From the NCBI GenBank assembly GCA_963733935.1, contig CAVTEQ010000014.1:372001-436000 (forward strand): a DNA stretch of 64,000 nucleotides, given 5' to 3'. A program made the position numbers and the translations under genes. Shown here piece after piece: positions 9,171 through 16,934 of this stretch. The notes under the pieces are model-generated. The model ran no database searches. It was not told the origin of the DNA and saw only the letters and a program-made list of their open reading frames with translations. Numbering within the stretch: position 1 is the first letter of the stretch; each line of letters opens with the position of its first letter. The stretch is from JAHFUA01 sp963733935. GTDB taxonomy: Bacteria > Acidobacteriota > Terriglobia > Terriglobales > Acidobacteriaceae.

Positions 9171-9773
9171 ATGGCAAGCTTCTCCTATCGCCTCCTCGTC
9201 GTCGACGACGAGCCTTCCATCCGAGACCTCCTGCAGGCCTCCCTCTCCAAGGAGGGTTATGAAGTCCGTGTGGCAAAGGACGGTTTTGATGCATTGGCGC
9301 AAATGCGCGGAGCGCTGCCAGACGTGATTCTCACCGACCTGAAAATGCCCAACATGTCCGGCTTCGAGTTTCTCTCCGTCGTTCGCAGGCGGTTCCCTCA
9401 AATCCCAACCATTGCCATAAGCGGAGAGTACGAGCCCCCTGTCGCAGAGTTGGGCGTGCTCGCGGATGCCTTCCTCCCCAAACCGCATGCGCCCAAGGAC
9501 CTGTTTGCAAAGATTGCGGAGTTGGCGGCTAACGCTCCGCTGCGCCCGGCAATTCCCAGGGACAGATCGCCGGTCTGGGTTCCCCGCAACGGGAAATATT
9601 ATGTAATCACCTGCATAGAGTGCCTGCGTTCGTTCTCCATACCCGCAAAGGAAAGTGACCGGGTGGTTCGCGACCTTCGCACGCTGGAATGCATTTTCTG
9701 CAACGCGCTGGTTAACTTCATCGTCGAAGAAAAGTTCCGGCAGATACCCGGCAGGATGGGAACAGCCTCTTGA
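9171..9773 (+). CDS. Response regulator receiver protein with C-terminal Cys-pair domain
   Basis: Residues 8-125 form a CheY-like receiver with the acidic pair VVDDEPS, the phosphoacceptor Asp in LTDLKMP, the Thr/Ser switch in AISGEY, and KPHAP at the conserved Lys. There is no DNA-binding output domain. The C-terminal 60 residues carry two Cys pairs, CIECLRSF and CIFC, likely a small zinc ribbon. The protein is 200 residues long. No histidine kinase gene is adjacent; the divergent neighbour is a Ser/Thr kinase. Confidence 0.88.
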   Translation: MASFSYRLLVVDDEPSIRDLLQASLSKEGYEVRVAKDGFDALAQMRGALPDVILTDLKMPNMSGFEFLSVVRRRFPQIPTIAISGEYEPPVAELGVLADAFLPKPHAPKDLFAKIAELAANAPLRPAIPRDRSPVWVPRNGKYYVITCIECLRSFSIPAKESDRVVRDLRTLECIFCNALVNFIVEEKFRQIPGRMGTAS

Positions 9774-9953
9774 ATTTCGCCGCTGCGAGTCATCGGCTGT
9801 GAGTCGGTGAAGCGGATATCGTCCAGCTTGGCGAGCGCGCCGATTTCCTGGGCGACCCACGACCGCAGCTCTTCTTCTATCTCCAGGCCCGAAATAGCGT
9901 GGCATGCTGGATAGTGACAGCACGCCACGCCACACCTCGGATGGCGGTCTCGG

Positions 9954-10859
9954 TTACCCGTGATGCCGGTACCCGACCGAAAGCACCGGGCAGAGGGCTG
10001 CGCCGGCGATCTTGTAGGCAACGCCCGCGCCCAGGTGTTTGGTCAAAGCGCCGGGTCGTTTCACACCCAGCACAATCAGGTCCGCGTCCTTGGCGCCGAT
10101 CCTCAGGATGGTCTCTGTGGGTGGCCCAAACTGCACCAGGTACTCCGGCTCATGCCACAGCGCGAGGCCCTCAGGAATCAGGGCACGAAGCTGTTTCTCG
10201 CCGGTGGCCACTACCTCACTGGGGTCGAGCACGGGCATGGCCCCGGGCTCAGGCTCCGGCAGCGGGACTCCAGGTTCGCGCGCCACATGCAGCAGGGTCA
10301 GGCGCGCCTGGTTGCTCTCTGCCAGAGCGAGCGCGTAGGGCAGCGCATGCACCGACTCCGGCCCGAAGTCCGTGGCAAAGAGGATGTGCCGCAGGTTGCC
10401 GTCGATCTCCCAGTGGGTCACATGCGGTCCCACCGTGAGCACCGGGCAAGCGGCGGTACGAAAGACTTCCTCCGCGATGGATCCCAGAAGCAACTTTTCC
10501 AGTCCCGTGCGGGCGCCGGTCCCGATCACGATGAGGTCGATGTCATACTCCTCGACCAGCCTGGCGAGTACTTCCGGAACTTCGCCTTGTTCGATCAGCT
10601 CTTTGTGTTTGATGGCCTTGAATGGCTCTGCCAGCGCCGCCAGCTTCTGCATCGCGGCCGCCTTGATTTGCTCCGGATCGGGCTCGGCCGCTTCCACGAA
10701 GGGCAGGTGCGGCATTACGTTAACGGTGTACAGCGCCGCACCGTAGCGGCGAGCCAGGTCCACGGCACAAAACAGGGCTGGTTGCGCAGACATGTCCAGA
10801 TCAGTGGCAAACAGGATGTTACGAAGTCCTATTTGGGGTGGTGCAACAATCGTTGGCAT
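9954..10859 (-). CDS. Tandem universal stress protein (two UspA domains)
   Basis: The 301-residue protein has two UspA domains, starting at NILFATDLDMS and HILFATDFGPE. The first retains the nucleotide-binding signature GTGARTGLEKLLLGS; the second has a diverged version (GVKRPGALTKHLGAG). Such proteins bind ATP or AMP and respond to starvation or hypoxia. The start at 10859 follows AAGGAGGTTGT, an excellent ribosome-binding site; the longer upstream reading lacks support. A small zinc ribbon gene with an equally strong site lies upstream on the same strand. Confidence 0.93.
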   Translation of the reverse strand: MPTIVAPPQIGLRNILFATDLDMSAQPALFCAVDLARRYGAALYTVNVMPHLPFVEAAEPDPEQIKAAAMQKLAALAEPFKAIKHKELIEQGEVPEVLARLVEEYDIDLIVIGTGARTGLEKLLLGSIAEEVFRTAACPVLTVGPHVTHWEIDGNLRHILFATDFGPESVHALPYALALAESNQARLTLLHVAREPGVPLPEPEPGAMPVLDPSEVVATGEKQLRALIPEGLALWHEPEYLVQFGPPTETILRIGAKDADLIVLGVKRPGALTKHLGAGVAYKIAGAALCPVLSVGYRHHG

Positions 10860-11017
10860 CACACAACCTCCTTCGAAAAGCGCGAAGCGTGGGCGCCGGC
10901 GGCGAGTTCGGACGCCGCATTCGGTCACCTGGCCTCGATTAGTCCCCCGCGCGCCAACCTCGGGATTTCACTCGGCGCAGGGGCGGATATCACACCAAAT
11001 GCCGGCGGAGACAGGAG

Positions 11018-11182
11018 CTACTCCTCGAGCACTTCCTCCAGCTCTTCGGTAACCATGTGATTGAACTCCGACACCGGCGTGTGCTGAGCGACAAACTCGG
11101 TCTCGCACGCCACGCACCGTACGCCGGTCTCGAGAATCTGCCAGGTTTGATTTCCGCAACTGCAGGTGTACACGTCAGCCAT
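11018..11182 (-). CDS. Small zinc-ribbon protein
   Basis: The 54-residue product begins MADVYTCSCGNQTWQI and has two Cys pairs (CSC and CVAC) spaced like a rubredoxin or zinc-ribbon knuckle, followed by an acidic tail ending EELEEVLEE. The start at 11182 follows a near-perfect AGGAGG site; the longer open frame upstream is not supported. It may be cotranscribed with the universal stress protein gene that follows. Function unknown. Confidence 0.75.
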   Translation of the reverse strand: MADVYTCSCGNQTWQILETGVRCVACETEFVAQHTPVSEFNHMVTEELEEVLEE

Positions 11183-11659
11183 AACCTCCTCCTTAAACAA
11201 GGTAGTGCGGCACACGGGCGAAGCCGCGCCATCGCCGCGCGGCGGAATTTCCGGTGAGCGCCAGCTCCTGCGGGCCGGCCAGGAGCAAGGGGCGCGCTCG
11301 CAATCCGCACGTGTGCCTGACCCGAAATTAGATGAGTGAGTGGAGCACCCATACCTCCCCCTCAAAGGTCGATCTAACCTGAAGGTAAGTGTGGGGGGCC
11401 GCGGAGACAGGCGGCCAATCCAGCAGCGTTTTTTCGCTACTGGCGTGCTGACGCGGGACAGTATCTTTTCGCCGCTCGCTGGGCTGGATCATCCTGCAAC
11501 CGAGGCCGGGTTGCGGTGACCCAGATCACCACTTGTTGTGAGGGCCCAGAAACCGTGCCACCTGCGCAACCGGCGTTGCGGATCTCTGCCGCCCCCGCGT
11601 GTTTCGCTGGCGCGCGCAAGTGGGCTATGATGCGCTTTTCTCAGCGCGACGGTGAATCT
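11183..11659. other. Spacer without a recognisable gene
   Basis: This spacer separates the divergent zinc-ribbon gene and ABC transporter operon. It should hold both promoters. I see no RNA gene, long palindrome or tandem repeat. An in-frame extension of the substrate-binding protein back to 11516 has no signal-peptide character and is unlikely to be coding. Confidence 0.5.
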
Positions 11660-12619
11660 ATGCGATCCAGGCTATTGCCGGTGGGCATCGCGTTCCTTCT
11701 GGCCGCGGCGGCGGTCGGGCTTTGGAGATCATCCCACCGGGCGCCGGGTGTAGTGCGGATTGCCTACCTGCCCATTATTCCCAGCCTGCCCGTGTTCGTG
11801 GTCAAGGAACAACACCTGTTCGAGAAGGAGAACCTGAAAGTCGCAATGCTGTCGCTGAACAGCAGCAACGACTTGGTGAACGCGCTGGTGGCCGGCCAGG
11901 CGGACCTGTTGCCCGGAGTCTCCATCATCCCCATCATTCACCTGGAGATCCAGCACCCGGGCCTGGTGCGTGTGTTCTCGCACAGCCGCATGAACCAGAA
12001 CAATGCGCTGGACAAGATCATCGTGAAAGAAAATTCGAGTCTCCACTGCGTGCCGGACCTGCAAGGCAAAAAGATGGGAGTGTTTCCGGGAACAGCGCCG
12101 CAGAGGATGCTGGTCACGTTCCTGAAAAAACATGGCGTGAATACAGAGACCGTCTCGTTCGTGCAACTGGCGCCGCAAGTCCAGCTTTCCAGCCTGGAAT
12201 CGGGGGCGGTGGACGCGCTGTTCTCCTACGAGCCGGTTACCACGACTGCCCTGGTGCACGGCGGGTATCGCGCGCTGTTCGGCTCGGTGTACGCGGACCT
12301 GCTGAACCCTTGTCCGATCGGGGTGTCGGTGATTGCGCGCGAGTTTGAGCGGTCGAAGCCGGAAGCGGCGCGGCGCTCGGTCGAGGCGCTCCAGGAGGGC
12401 ATTGCTTACATGGCGGCAAACCAGAAGTTTGCCCGCTCGCTGCTGCCCAAATTCACCAAGCTGCCGCCGGAGATTGCGGAGCGGGTCAACATCGCGGACG
12501 TGACCCTGCAGAACCAGGTGGACGTCGCCAACCTGCAGGCCTTCATCGATCTGCTCTACACCAGCGGTGAGATACCGGAGAAGATCGACGCCCACCGTCT
12601 GGTGGACCCCACCCGATGA
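11660..12619 (+). CDS. ABC transporter substrate-binding protein (NrtA/SsuA/TauA-like, NMT1 family)
   Basis: The 319-residue protein begins with a basic N-terminus and one hydrophobic helix (LLPVGIAFLLAAAAVGLW), so it is secreted or membrane-anchored. The mature part has the NMT1/SsuA-like fold: RIAYLPIIPSLPVFV, then LVNALVAGQADLLPG, the central GKKMGVFPGTA, and SGAVDALFSYEP. The family binds nitrate, sulfonates, taurine or pyrimidine precursors; the ligand is not evident here. There is no lipobox. An in-frame ATG at 11627 is an alternative start. The stop overlaps the ATPase gene start (ATGA). Confidence 0.85.
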   Translation: MRSRLLPVGIAFLLAAAAVGLWRSSHRAPGVVRIAYLPIIPSLPVFVVKEQHLFEKENLKVAMLSLNSSNDLVNALVAGQADLLPGVSIIPIIHLEIQHPGLVRVFSHSRMNQNNALDKIIVKENSSLHCVPDLQGKKMGVFPGTAPQRMLVTFLKKHGVNTETVSFVQLAPQVQLSSLESGAVDALFSYEPVTTTALVHGGYRALFGSVYADLLNPCPIGVSVIAREFERSKPEAARRSVEALQEGIAYMAANQKFARSLLPKFTKLPPEIAERVNIADVTLQNQVDVANLQAFIDLLYTSGEIPEKIDAHRLVDPTR

Positions 12620-13398
12620 GCGCGCCCGCACCATCGGCTGCCCCTGCGGTGGAAGCCGAGCGCGTGGCGTTTTCCTATCCCGCCCGCTCGGACAACGGCG
12701 AGGGCACGCTTTACGAGGATTTTTCCCTGCAGGTGGAGCTGGGCTCGAGGTTTGTGCTGATGGGTCCCAGCGGGTCCGGCAAGAGCACGCTGGGACGAAT
12801 GCTGGCCCGGATCATGACGCCACAAGCCGGTGAGGTGCGCTGGTCAACGCAATTCACCCACCGCTGGGACGTGGTTTACCTCGATCAGCACCCCATCAAC
12901 AGCGTTTTCCCCTGGCTCACGGTGGCCAGCAACATCAAGTACCCGATGAAGAAGCTGGGATGGGAGCGGTCGAAACGGCAGGACCGCATGTGCTACCTGA
13001 TGTCGTTGTTCCGCATGGGAGCGCTGGCGGACGCCTATCCCGCATCGCTTTCGGGAGGCGAACTGCAGCGGCTGGCCCTGGCGCGGTGCCTCTCGTGGAA
13101 GCCGCAGTTGGTCATCCTGGACGAGCCGTTCTCGGCGCTCGACCGCAAGGTGAAAGCGGAGATCATTGCCGCGCTGGGAGAATTGGCGGCACGAGACCAC
13201 ACGACCCTGGTGCTGATCACACATAACGTTTCCGACGCGCTGGCGCTGGGCACACGCTGTGTCGTGATCGGCAGGCGGCCGGTGCGCATTATCTCCGACC
13301 TGGAATTCAGGGCGACGTTTCCGCGGGAAGCCGCCACCCCGGACTACGACACCATGCAGCAGGCGCTGATCGCCGGAATCCGCGATGGGCTGGTCTAA
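12616..13398 (+). CDS. ABC transporter ATP-binding protein (NrtD/SsuB-like)
   Basis: The 260-residue ATPase has Walker A GPSGSGKST, a Q-loop region, the signature LSGGELQRLALARCL, Walker B LVILDEPFSALD, and the switch His in LITHNVSDA. It powers the importer formed with the flanking binding protein and permease. The ATG overlaps the upstream stop by four bases, and the 3' end overlaps the permease gene by 14 bases, so the three genes form one tightly coupled operon. Confidence 0.95.
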   Translation: MSAPAPSAAPAVEAERVAFSYPARSDNGEGTLYEDFSLQVELGSRFVLMGPSGSGKSTLGRMLARIMTPQAGEVRWSTQFTHRWDVVYLDQHPINSVFPWLTVASNIKYPMKKLGWERSKRQDRMCYLMSLFRMGALADAYPASLSGGELQRLALARCLSWKPQLVILDEPFSALDRKVKAEIIAALGELAARDHTTLVLITHNVSDALALGTRCVVIGRRPVRIISDLEFRATFPREAATPDYDTMQQALIAGIRDGLV

Positions 13399-14155
13399 AC
13401 AAAATTCGCGCGCGTTGCTGTTTCTTGCCGCCCTGGTGGTGGTCTGGGCCGCGGTTGCCGCGCTGCAGATCGTGCCCGCGATCGTGCTGCCTACCCCGGC
13501 CAGCGTGGTTCGCGCAGTCCCAAAGATGTTGCAGGAGCGCTTGCTCGCCGACATCGGCCTGACGCTGGCGCGGGTGCTGGGAGCCCTGGCGATTGCCTGC
13601 GTTTTCGGCATCCCGCTCGGCCTTTACCTCGGCTACCGCAAAGGCGTGTACCAGGTGATTGAGAGCCCGCTGCACGCCCTGCGCTCGGTTCCCGCCTCGG
13701 CGCTTTTTCCGCTGTTCCTGATCGTGATCGGCGTGGGGGAAAAGTCCATCGTGGCCCTGGCAGCGTATCCCAGCCTGCTGGTGATCCTGGCCAACACGGT
13801 TTCCGGCGCCACCCTGGCCAACAAGCGCCGGCTGTACCAGGCGCGGCTGCTCGGCCTGGACACCTTCGACACCATCACCGAAGTGCTGGCGTACGAGGCG
13901 CTGCCCAACATTCTTGACGGCATCCGCACCGCCGTGTCGTATGCGCTCATGCTGGTGATCGCCGTGGAAATGTTCATCGGCCTCAGCGAGCGCGGACTGG
14001 GGCGCAGCATCTACGAGTATCAATCCACTTACCGCATCCCCGAGACCTATGGCGCCATCATCATCGCCGGCATTATTGGCATCCTGTTGAACGCGGTGGT
14101 CAGCCAGATGGAGCGCCGCATGCTGCGCTGGCTGCCCAATGTGCAGGAAGACTAG
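13385..14155 (+). CDS. ABC transporter permease (NrtB/SsuC/TauC-like)
   Basis: The 256-residue protein has about six hydrophobic helices, beginning LLFLAALVVVWAAVAAL. It carries the BPD-type inner-membrane permease coupling loop near EALPNILDGIRTAVSYA (the EAA-like segment). The middle part, PLGLYLGYRKGVYQVIES followed by LRSVPASALFPLF, is characteristic of the nitrate/sulfonate/taurine permease family. It overlaps the ATPase gene and ends one base before the DUF4258-type gene start, so the small cassette downstream may read through from this operon. Confidence 0.93.
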   Translation: MGWSKQNSRALLFLAALVVVWAAVAALQIVPAIVLPTPASVVRAVPKMLQERLLADIGLTLARVLGALAIACVFGIPLGLYLGYRKGVYQVIESPLHALRSVPASALFPLFLIVIGVGEKSIVALAAYPSLLVILANTVSGATLANKRRLYQARLLGLDTFDTITEVLAYEALPNILDGIRTAVSYALMLVIAVEMFIGLSERGLGRSIYEYQSTYRIPETYGAIIIAGIIGILLNAVVSQMERRMLRWLPNVQED

Positions 14156-14156
14156 G

Positions 14157-14423
14157 ATGCAGCAAACCACAAAGCCAATCCAGCTGTCTGGCCATGCACG
14201 TCAGCAGTTACAGTTCCGCGGAGCGACCGAGCAGGAAGTTGTGGAGACGATCCGCGGGGAGGTCTGGCAGCCCGCTGAAAGTGGCCGTCAGGAGTGTCGC
14301 AGGAATTTCCCATTCAATGCAGCCTGGAATGGAAAACATTATGCCGCTAAGCAGGTCCGGCCCATTCTTGCCGAGGAGCCGAATGAGATCGTTGTAGTCA
14401 CCGTTTACGTGTACTATTTCTGA
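14157..14423 (+). CDS. DUF4258-like small protein (candidate toxin)
   Basis: The 88-residue product reads LSGHARQQLQFRGATEQEVVETI near its start and ends with VVVTVYVYYF. This matches the HA-x2-R-x5-G layout and beta-strand end of DUF4258/BrnT-like RNase-fold proteins often found in toxin-antitoxin pairs. It starts one base after the ABC permease stop. A DUF2283 gene follows after 11 bases. A toxin role is inferred from family and context only. Confidence 0.65.
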   Translation: MQQTTKPIQLSGHARQQLQFRGATEQEVVETIRGEVWQPAESGRQECRRNFPFNAAWNGKHYAAKQVRPILAEEPNEIVVVTVYVYYF

Positions 14424-14434
14424 AGGGGTCACCC

Positions 14435-14647
14435 ATGAGGATTACTTACGACCGGGAAGTGGACGCCCTGTATATTCGCTTCAAAGAGACTACGGTCACT
14501 ACCAAGCACCTGGCCGAGGGCATTGCTGCGGACTATGACGCCGAAGGGCGCTTGGCTGGGATCGAAATCCTGGATGCGATGAAACGGCTGGGCGATCCGG
14601 CCGTCTTCAAGCAGGTGACGCTGGAAGATGTTGCCATCGCCAAGTGA
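14435..14647 (+). CDS. DUF2283 family protein
   Basis: The 70-residue protein starts MRITYDREVDALYIRF and continues with GIAADYDAEGRLAGIEILDA, the canonical DUF2283 sequence. DUF2283 genes frequently sit directly after DUF4258 genes, as here, and the pair is a suspected toxin-antitoxin-like unit. Its 3' end overlaps the following XRE gene by 20 bases, so all three genes are probably cotranslated. Confidence 0.85.
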   Translation: MRITYDREVDALYIRFKETTVTTKHLAEGIAADYDAEGRLAGIEILDAMKRLGDPAVFKQVTLEDVAIAK

Positions 14648-15002
14648 CGACGCTCGGGCCGCGAGGCGCGTCATAGCAAACCGCACAAGTAAGCGCTCGG
14701 TGGTTCGCAGTTCGGGCAATGTTTTTGCAGATCTGGGCCTGAAGAACGCTGCCGAGAAAAAAACCAAAGTACGCCTGGCTGTGGCCATCAATCAGATTCT
14801 GGAAAAGGCTCAACTCCCGCAGGCGGCGGAGCGACTGGGAATCAATCAGCCAAAGATCTCTGCTTTGGCCAACTATCGGCTACAGGGCTTCTCCGTGGAG
14901 CGCCTGATGCACTTCTTGACTGCTCTCGGGTGCGAGGTTGAAATTGTCATCCGCCGTCCTCGGGTGCGGAGAGGGCCAGGAGTCCGCGTGACCGCAGCCT
15001 GA
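14628..15002 (+). CDS. XRE-family helix-turn-helix regulator (HigA-like)
   Basis: The 124-residue protein has a helix-turn-helix at about residues 60-90: QAAERLGINQPKISALANYR, followed by FSVERLMHFLTALGCEVEIVI. This is the pattern of the HigA2/YddM-type XRE group that often autoregulates toxin-antitoxin operons. It overlaps the DUF2283 gene. The N-terminal 35 residues are basic and poorly conserved, so a later start is possible. With DUF4258 and DUF2283 it forms a three-gene cassette. Confidence 0.8.
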   Translation: MLPSPSDDARAARRVIANRTSKRSVVRSSGNVFADLGLKNAAEKKTKVRLAVAINQILEKAQLPQAAERLGINQPKISALANYRLQGFSVERLMHFLTALGCEVEIVIRRPRVRRGPGVRVTAA

Positions 15003-15031
15003 ATGCGGTGGTCAGCCACAAGGAGGTCGTG

Positions 15032-15817
15032 ATGGATAAGGTAGGTTTTGAAACCTCGGCTTCGCTGGGCATACTCACCCTGGCGAATCCGCCTCTCAAT
15101 CTGCTGAGCGGGGAGCTGATTGCAGATCTCCGCGCGGCTGTCACCGAGGTCAAGCGGCTCCCGCTACGCGCGCTTTTACTGCGGGCCGAGGGGAAAGTCT
15201 TTTGCGCCGGCGCCGATGTCAGCGCCTTTAAGGGAAAGAGCGGCAGCGACGCGCGCGCGACCTTAACCACCCATCTGCGAATGATCGCGGACCTTGAGGA
15301 ATTACCCTTTCCCACCCTGGCCGCTGTGCAAGGGATGTGCGTCGGAGGAGGACTGGAGCTGGTGCTGGCTTGCGACCTCATATTTGCCGCGGCATCGGCC
15401 CGCTTGGGGCAACTGGAGGCGACGATCGGAACCACGACCCTACTGGGCGGCGTCCAGCGTCTAGCGGAACGAGCCGGGCCGGGCCGCGCCCGCGAAATCA
15501 TCTACACCGCCGAACCCTACGACGCCGCCACGTTCGAGCGGTGGAACATTGTTAACCGAGTGCTGCCCGATGATGCGTTTGAGTCGCAAACGCGCGCGTT
15601 CGCAGAACGGCTTGCCAGTGGCCCCACGCTGGCCTATGCCGCCGGCAAGCGGATGGTACGCGCCTATCTGGAGGGCGGAACGCGCGCCGCCGACCGAGTA
15701 GTTGATGAGGTGGGACCGCCATTGTTTCACAGCGAAGACATGCGCGCCGCAGTCGATGCGCTGGTCCAGTACGGAGCACGCAGCTTTCGCGACAAGGTCG
15801 TCTTTCAGGGACGGTAG
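15032..15817 (+). CDS. Enoyl-CoA hydratase/isomerase family protein
   Basis: The 261-residue crotonase-fold enzyme shows the oxyanion-hole segments KVFCAGADVSAF and GMCVGGGLELVLACD. Glu residues occur at both family catalytic positions (in GGLELV and LGQLEATIG), consistent with hydratase activity. The start at 15032 is fixed by AAGGAGGTCGTG immediately upstream. It stands alone, with no thiolase or dehydrogenase gene adjacent. The substrate is unknown; short-chain or cyclic enoyl-CoA are possible. Confidence 0.9.
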   Translation: MDKVGFETSASLGILTLANPPLNLLSGELIADLRAAVTEVKRLPLRALLLRAEGKVFCAGADVSAFKGKSGSDARATLTTHLRMIADLEELPFPTLAAVQGMCVGGGLELVLACDLIFAAASARLGQLEATIGTTTLLGGVQRLAERAGPGRAREIIYTAEPYDAATFERWNIVNRVLPDDAFESQTRAFAERLASGPTLAYAAGKRMVRAYLEGGTRAADRVVDEVGPPLFHSEDMRAAVDALVQYGARSFRDKVVFQGR

Positions 15818-15835
15818 GCTGGCGGGACTGGGCTT

Positions 15836-16156
15836 CTAGTGCCCGCTGTATTCGGTGAAGTAGGCCTGGTCGCCTTCCCATTCGGCGATGTGGGCGCGGA
15901 TTTCGCCGAGGCAGTGGAACTGGGCGTCAAACTCGTACGCTACGACGCGCTGGTCTTGGGCATCGAGGTAGCGCACGACGAAGCGGTCCGGCAGTTGGAG
16001 GGCGTCGATGGGCTTGGCGTCGTCGAACTCGACCCCGATCTGGGACAGTAAGGCGGGGAGATCGTAGTCGATCCCGGCGATGGTCACCCGCTGAGCGCCT
16101 GCGCCCAAAGGTCCGAAGCGAGCTTCGATCAAGGCGCGACCGTGCAGGTCAGGCAT
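15836..16156 (-). CDS. Hypothetical protein, paralogue of the next gene (copy 1)
   Basis: The 106-residue product begins MPDLHGRALIEARFGPLGAG and contains RYLDAQDQRVVAYEFD and IRAHIAEWEGDQAYF. It aligns end to end with the neighbouring gene at 16268-16627 (ALIE-RFGPLG, then DQRVVA-EFD, then HIAEW-GD-Y). The two are tandem duplicates. No named family is recognised. An inverted heptamer repeat element separates the copies. Confidence 0.7.
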   Translation of the reverse strand: MPDLHGRALIEARFGPLGAGAQRVTIAGIDYDLPALLSQIGVEFDDAKPIDALQLPDRFVVRYLDAQDQRVVAYEFDAQFHCLGEIRAHIAEWEGDQAYFTEYSGH

Positions 16157-16160
16157 AAGA

Positions 16161-16250
16161 GTCAAAGTGAAAAGTGAAAAGTGGAAAGTGAAAGTACGAA
16201 GTTGAACCCTTGCTTCCCACTTCCCACTTTTCACTTTCCACTCTTCACTT
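16161..16250. repeat. Inverted heptamer-repeat element (AAAGTGR type)
   Basis: The left arm (16161-16198) is a run of AAAGTGA/AAAGTGG units. The right arm (16214-16250) is the reverse complement of the same kind of units (CCCACTT, TTCACTT, TCCACTC). The arms can pair over about 30 bases with mismatches, so the transcript or single strand could form a long imperfect hairpin. The element fills the spacer between two tandem paralogous genes. Confidence 0.7.
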
Positions 16251-16267
16251 GCCCCGACTCCTGACCA

Positions 16268-16627
16268 TCAAAAATCGTCCCCGGGAACGAGCGGGCAACG
16301 GAAGGCTGCTGTACTGATCCACTTATAGTAGTTGTCGTCGCCAATCCATTCGGCGATGTGGCCGCGGGTCTCGTGAACGAAGCGGAACTCGCCATCGAAT
16401 TCGTGGGCGACGACGCGCTGGTCCTGGCCATCGTAGTAGCGCACACAATAGAGGTTTTCGGAGACGACGACGATGTCGATGGGCCAGGTATCCTCGAGCT
16501 TCAGGTCCATGCGGGCCAGCAGGGTGTCGAGATCATACTCGGCGTCGTTGATGGCGACCGCATCGAGCCCCTTGCCCAGGGGCCCAAAGCGGCTCTCGAT
16601 CAGGGCGCGCCCGCGCAATTCCGGCAT
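16268..16627 (-). CDS. Hypothetical protein, paralogue of the previous gene (copy 2)
   Basis: The 119-residue product begins MPELRGRALIESRFGPLGKG and contains RYYDGQDQRVVAHEFD and TRGHIAEWIGDDNYY, matching copy 1 at roughly half of positions. It has a 12-residue longer C-terminus. It is soluble, with no signal peptide. The start at 16627 is chosen by alignment with copy 1. Function unknown; the duplicates may have diverged in partner specificity. Confidence 0.7.
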   Translation of the reverse strand: MPELRGRALIESRFGPLGKGLDAVAINDAEYDLDTLLARMDLKLEDTWPIDIVVVSENLYCVRYYDGQDQRVVAHEFDGEFRFVHETRGHIAEWIGDDNYYKWISTAAFRCPLVPGDDF

Positions 16628-16660
16628 GCAACACCTCACCCTCACACACCCCATCGCGGG

Positions 16661-16894
16661 CTAAAGACCCGCGCTGGGGGCCCCGGCGGCTTCGGCCACG
16701 GGACGCTTGAACACCAGGTGCGTGCCGATGGTGCCATAGGCGACGCCGTCCTTGTTGGGAGCGATCAGCGGGACGGCGCTCACCAGCTCCCATCCTTCGG
16801 CGCCGGCGCCGTTGATCCACGAATCCAGCCCGCTGACCATGCCCTGCTCGCTGTCCTCGAAAACGATCATGCGATCATAGTATTCCCATTTCAT
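16661..16894 (-). CDS. DUF4177-like small protein
   Basis: The 77-residue product reads MKWEYYDRMIVFED at the start, AGAEGWELVSAVPL in the middle and HLVFKRPV near the end. That is the pattern of DUF4177, a small alpha/beta protein of unknown role. The start at 16894 is preceded by GGAGGATGGGAG. It lies just upstream of the tandem paralogues on the same strand and may be cotranscribed with them. Confidence 0.65.
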   Translation of the reverse strand: MKWEYYDRMIVFEDSEQGMVSGLDSWINGAGAEGWELVSAVPLIAPNKDGVAYGTIGTHLVFKRPVAEAAGAPSAGL

Positions 16895-16934
16895 ATGGCT
16901 CCCATCCTCCTCCCGGCTCAACCAAGAGGACCTG

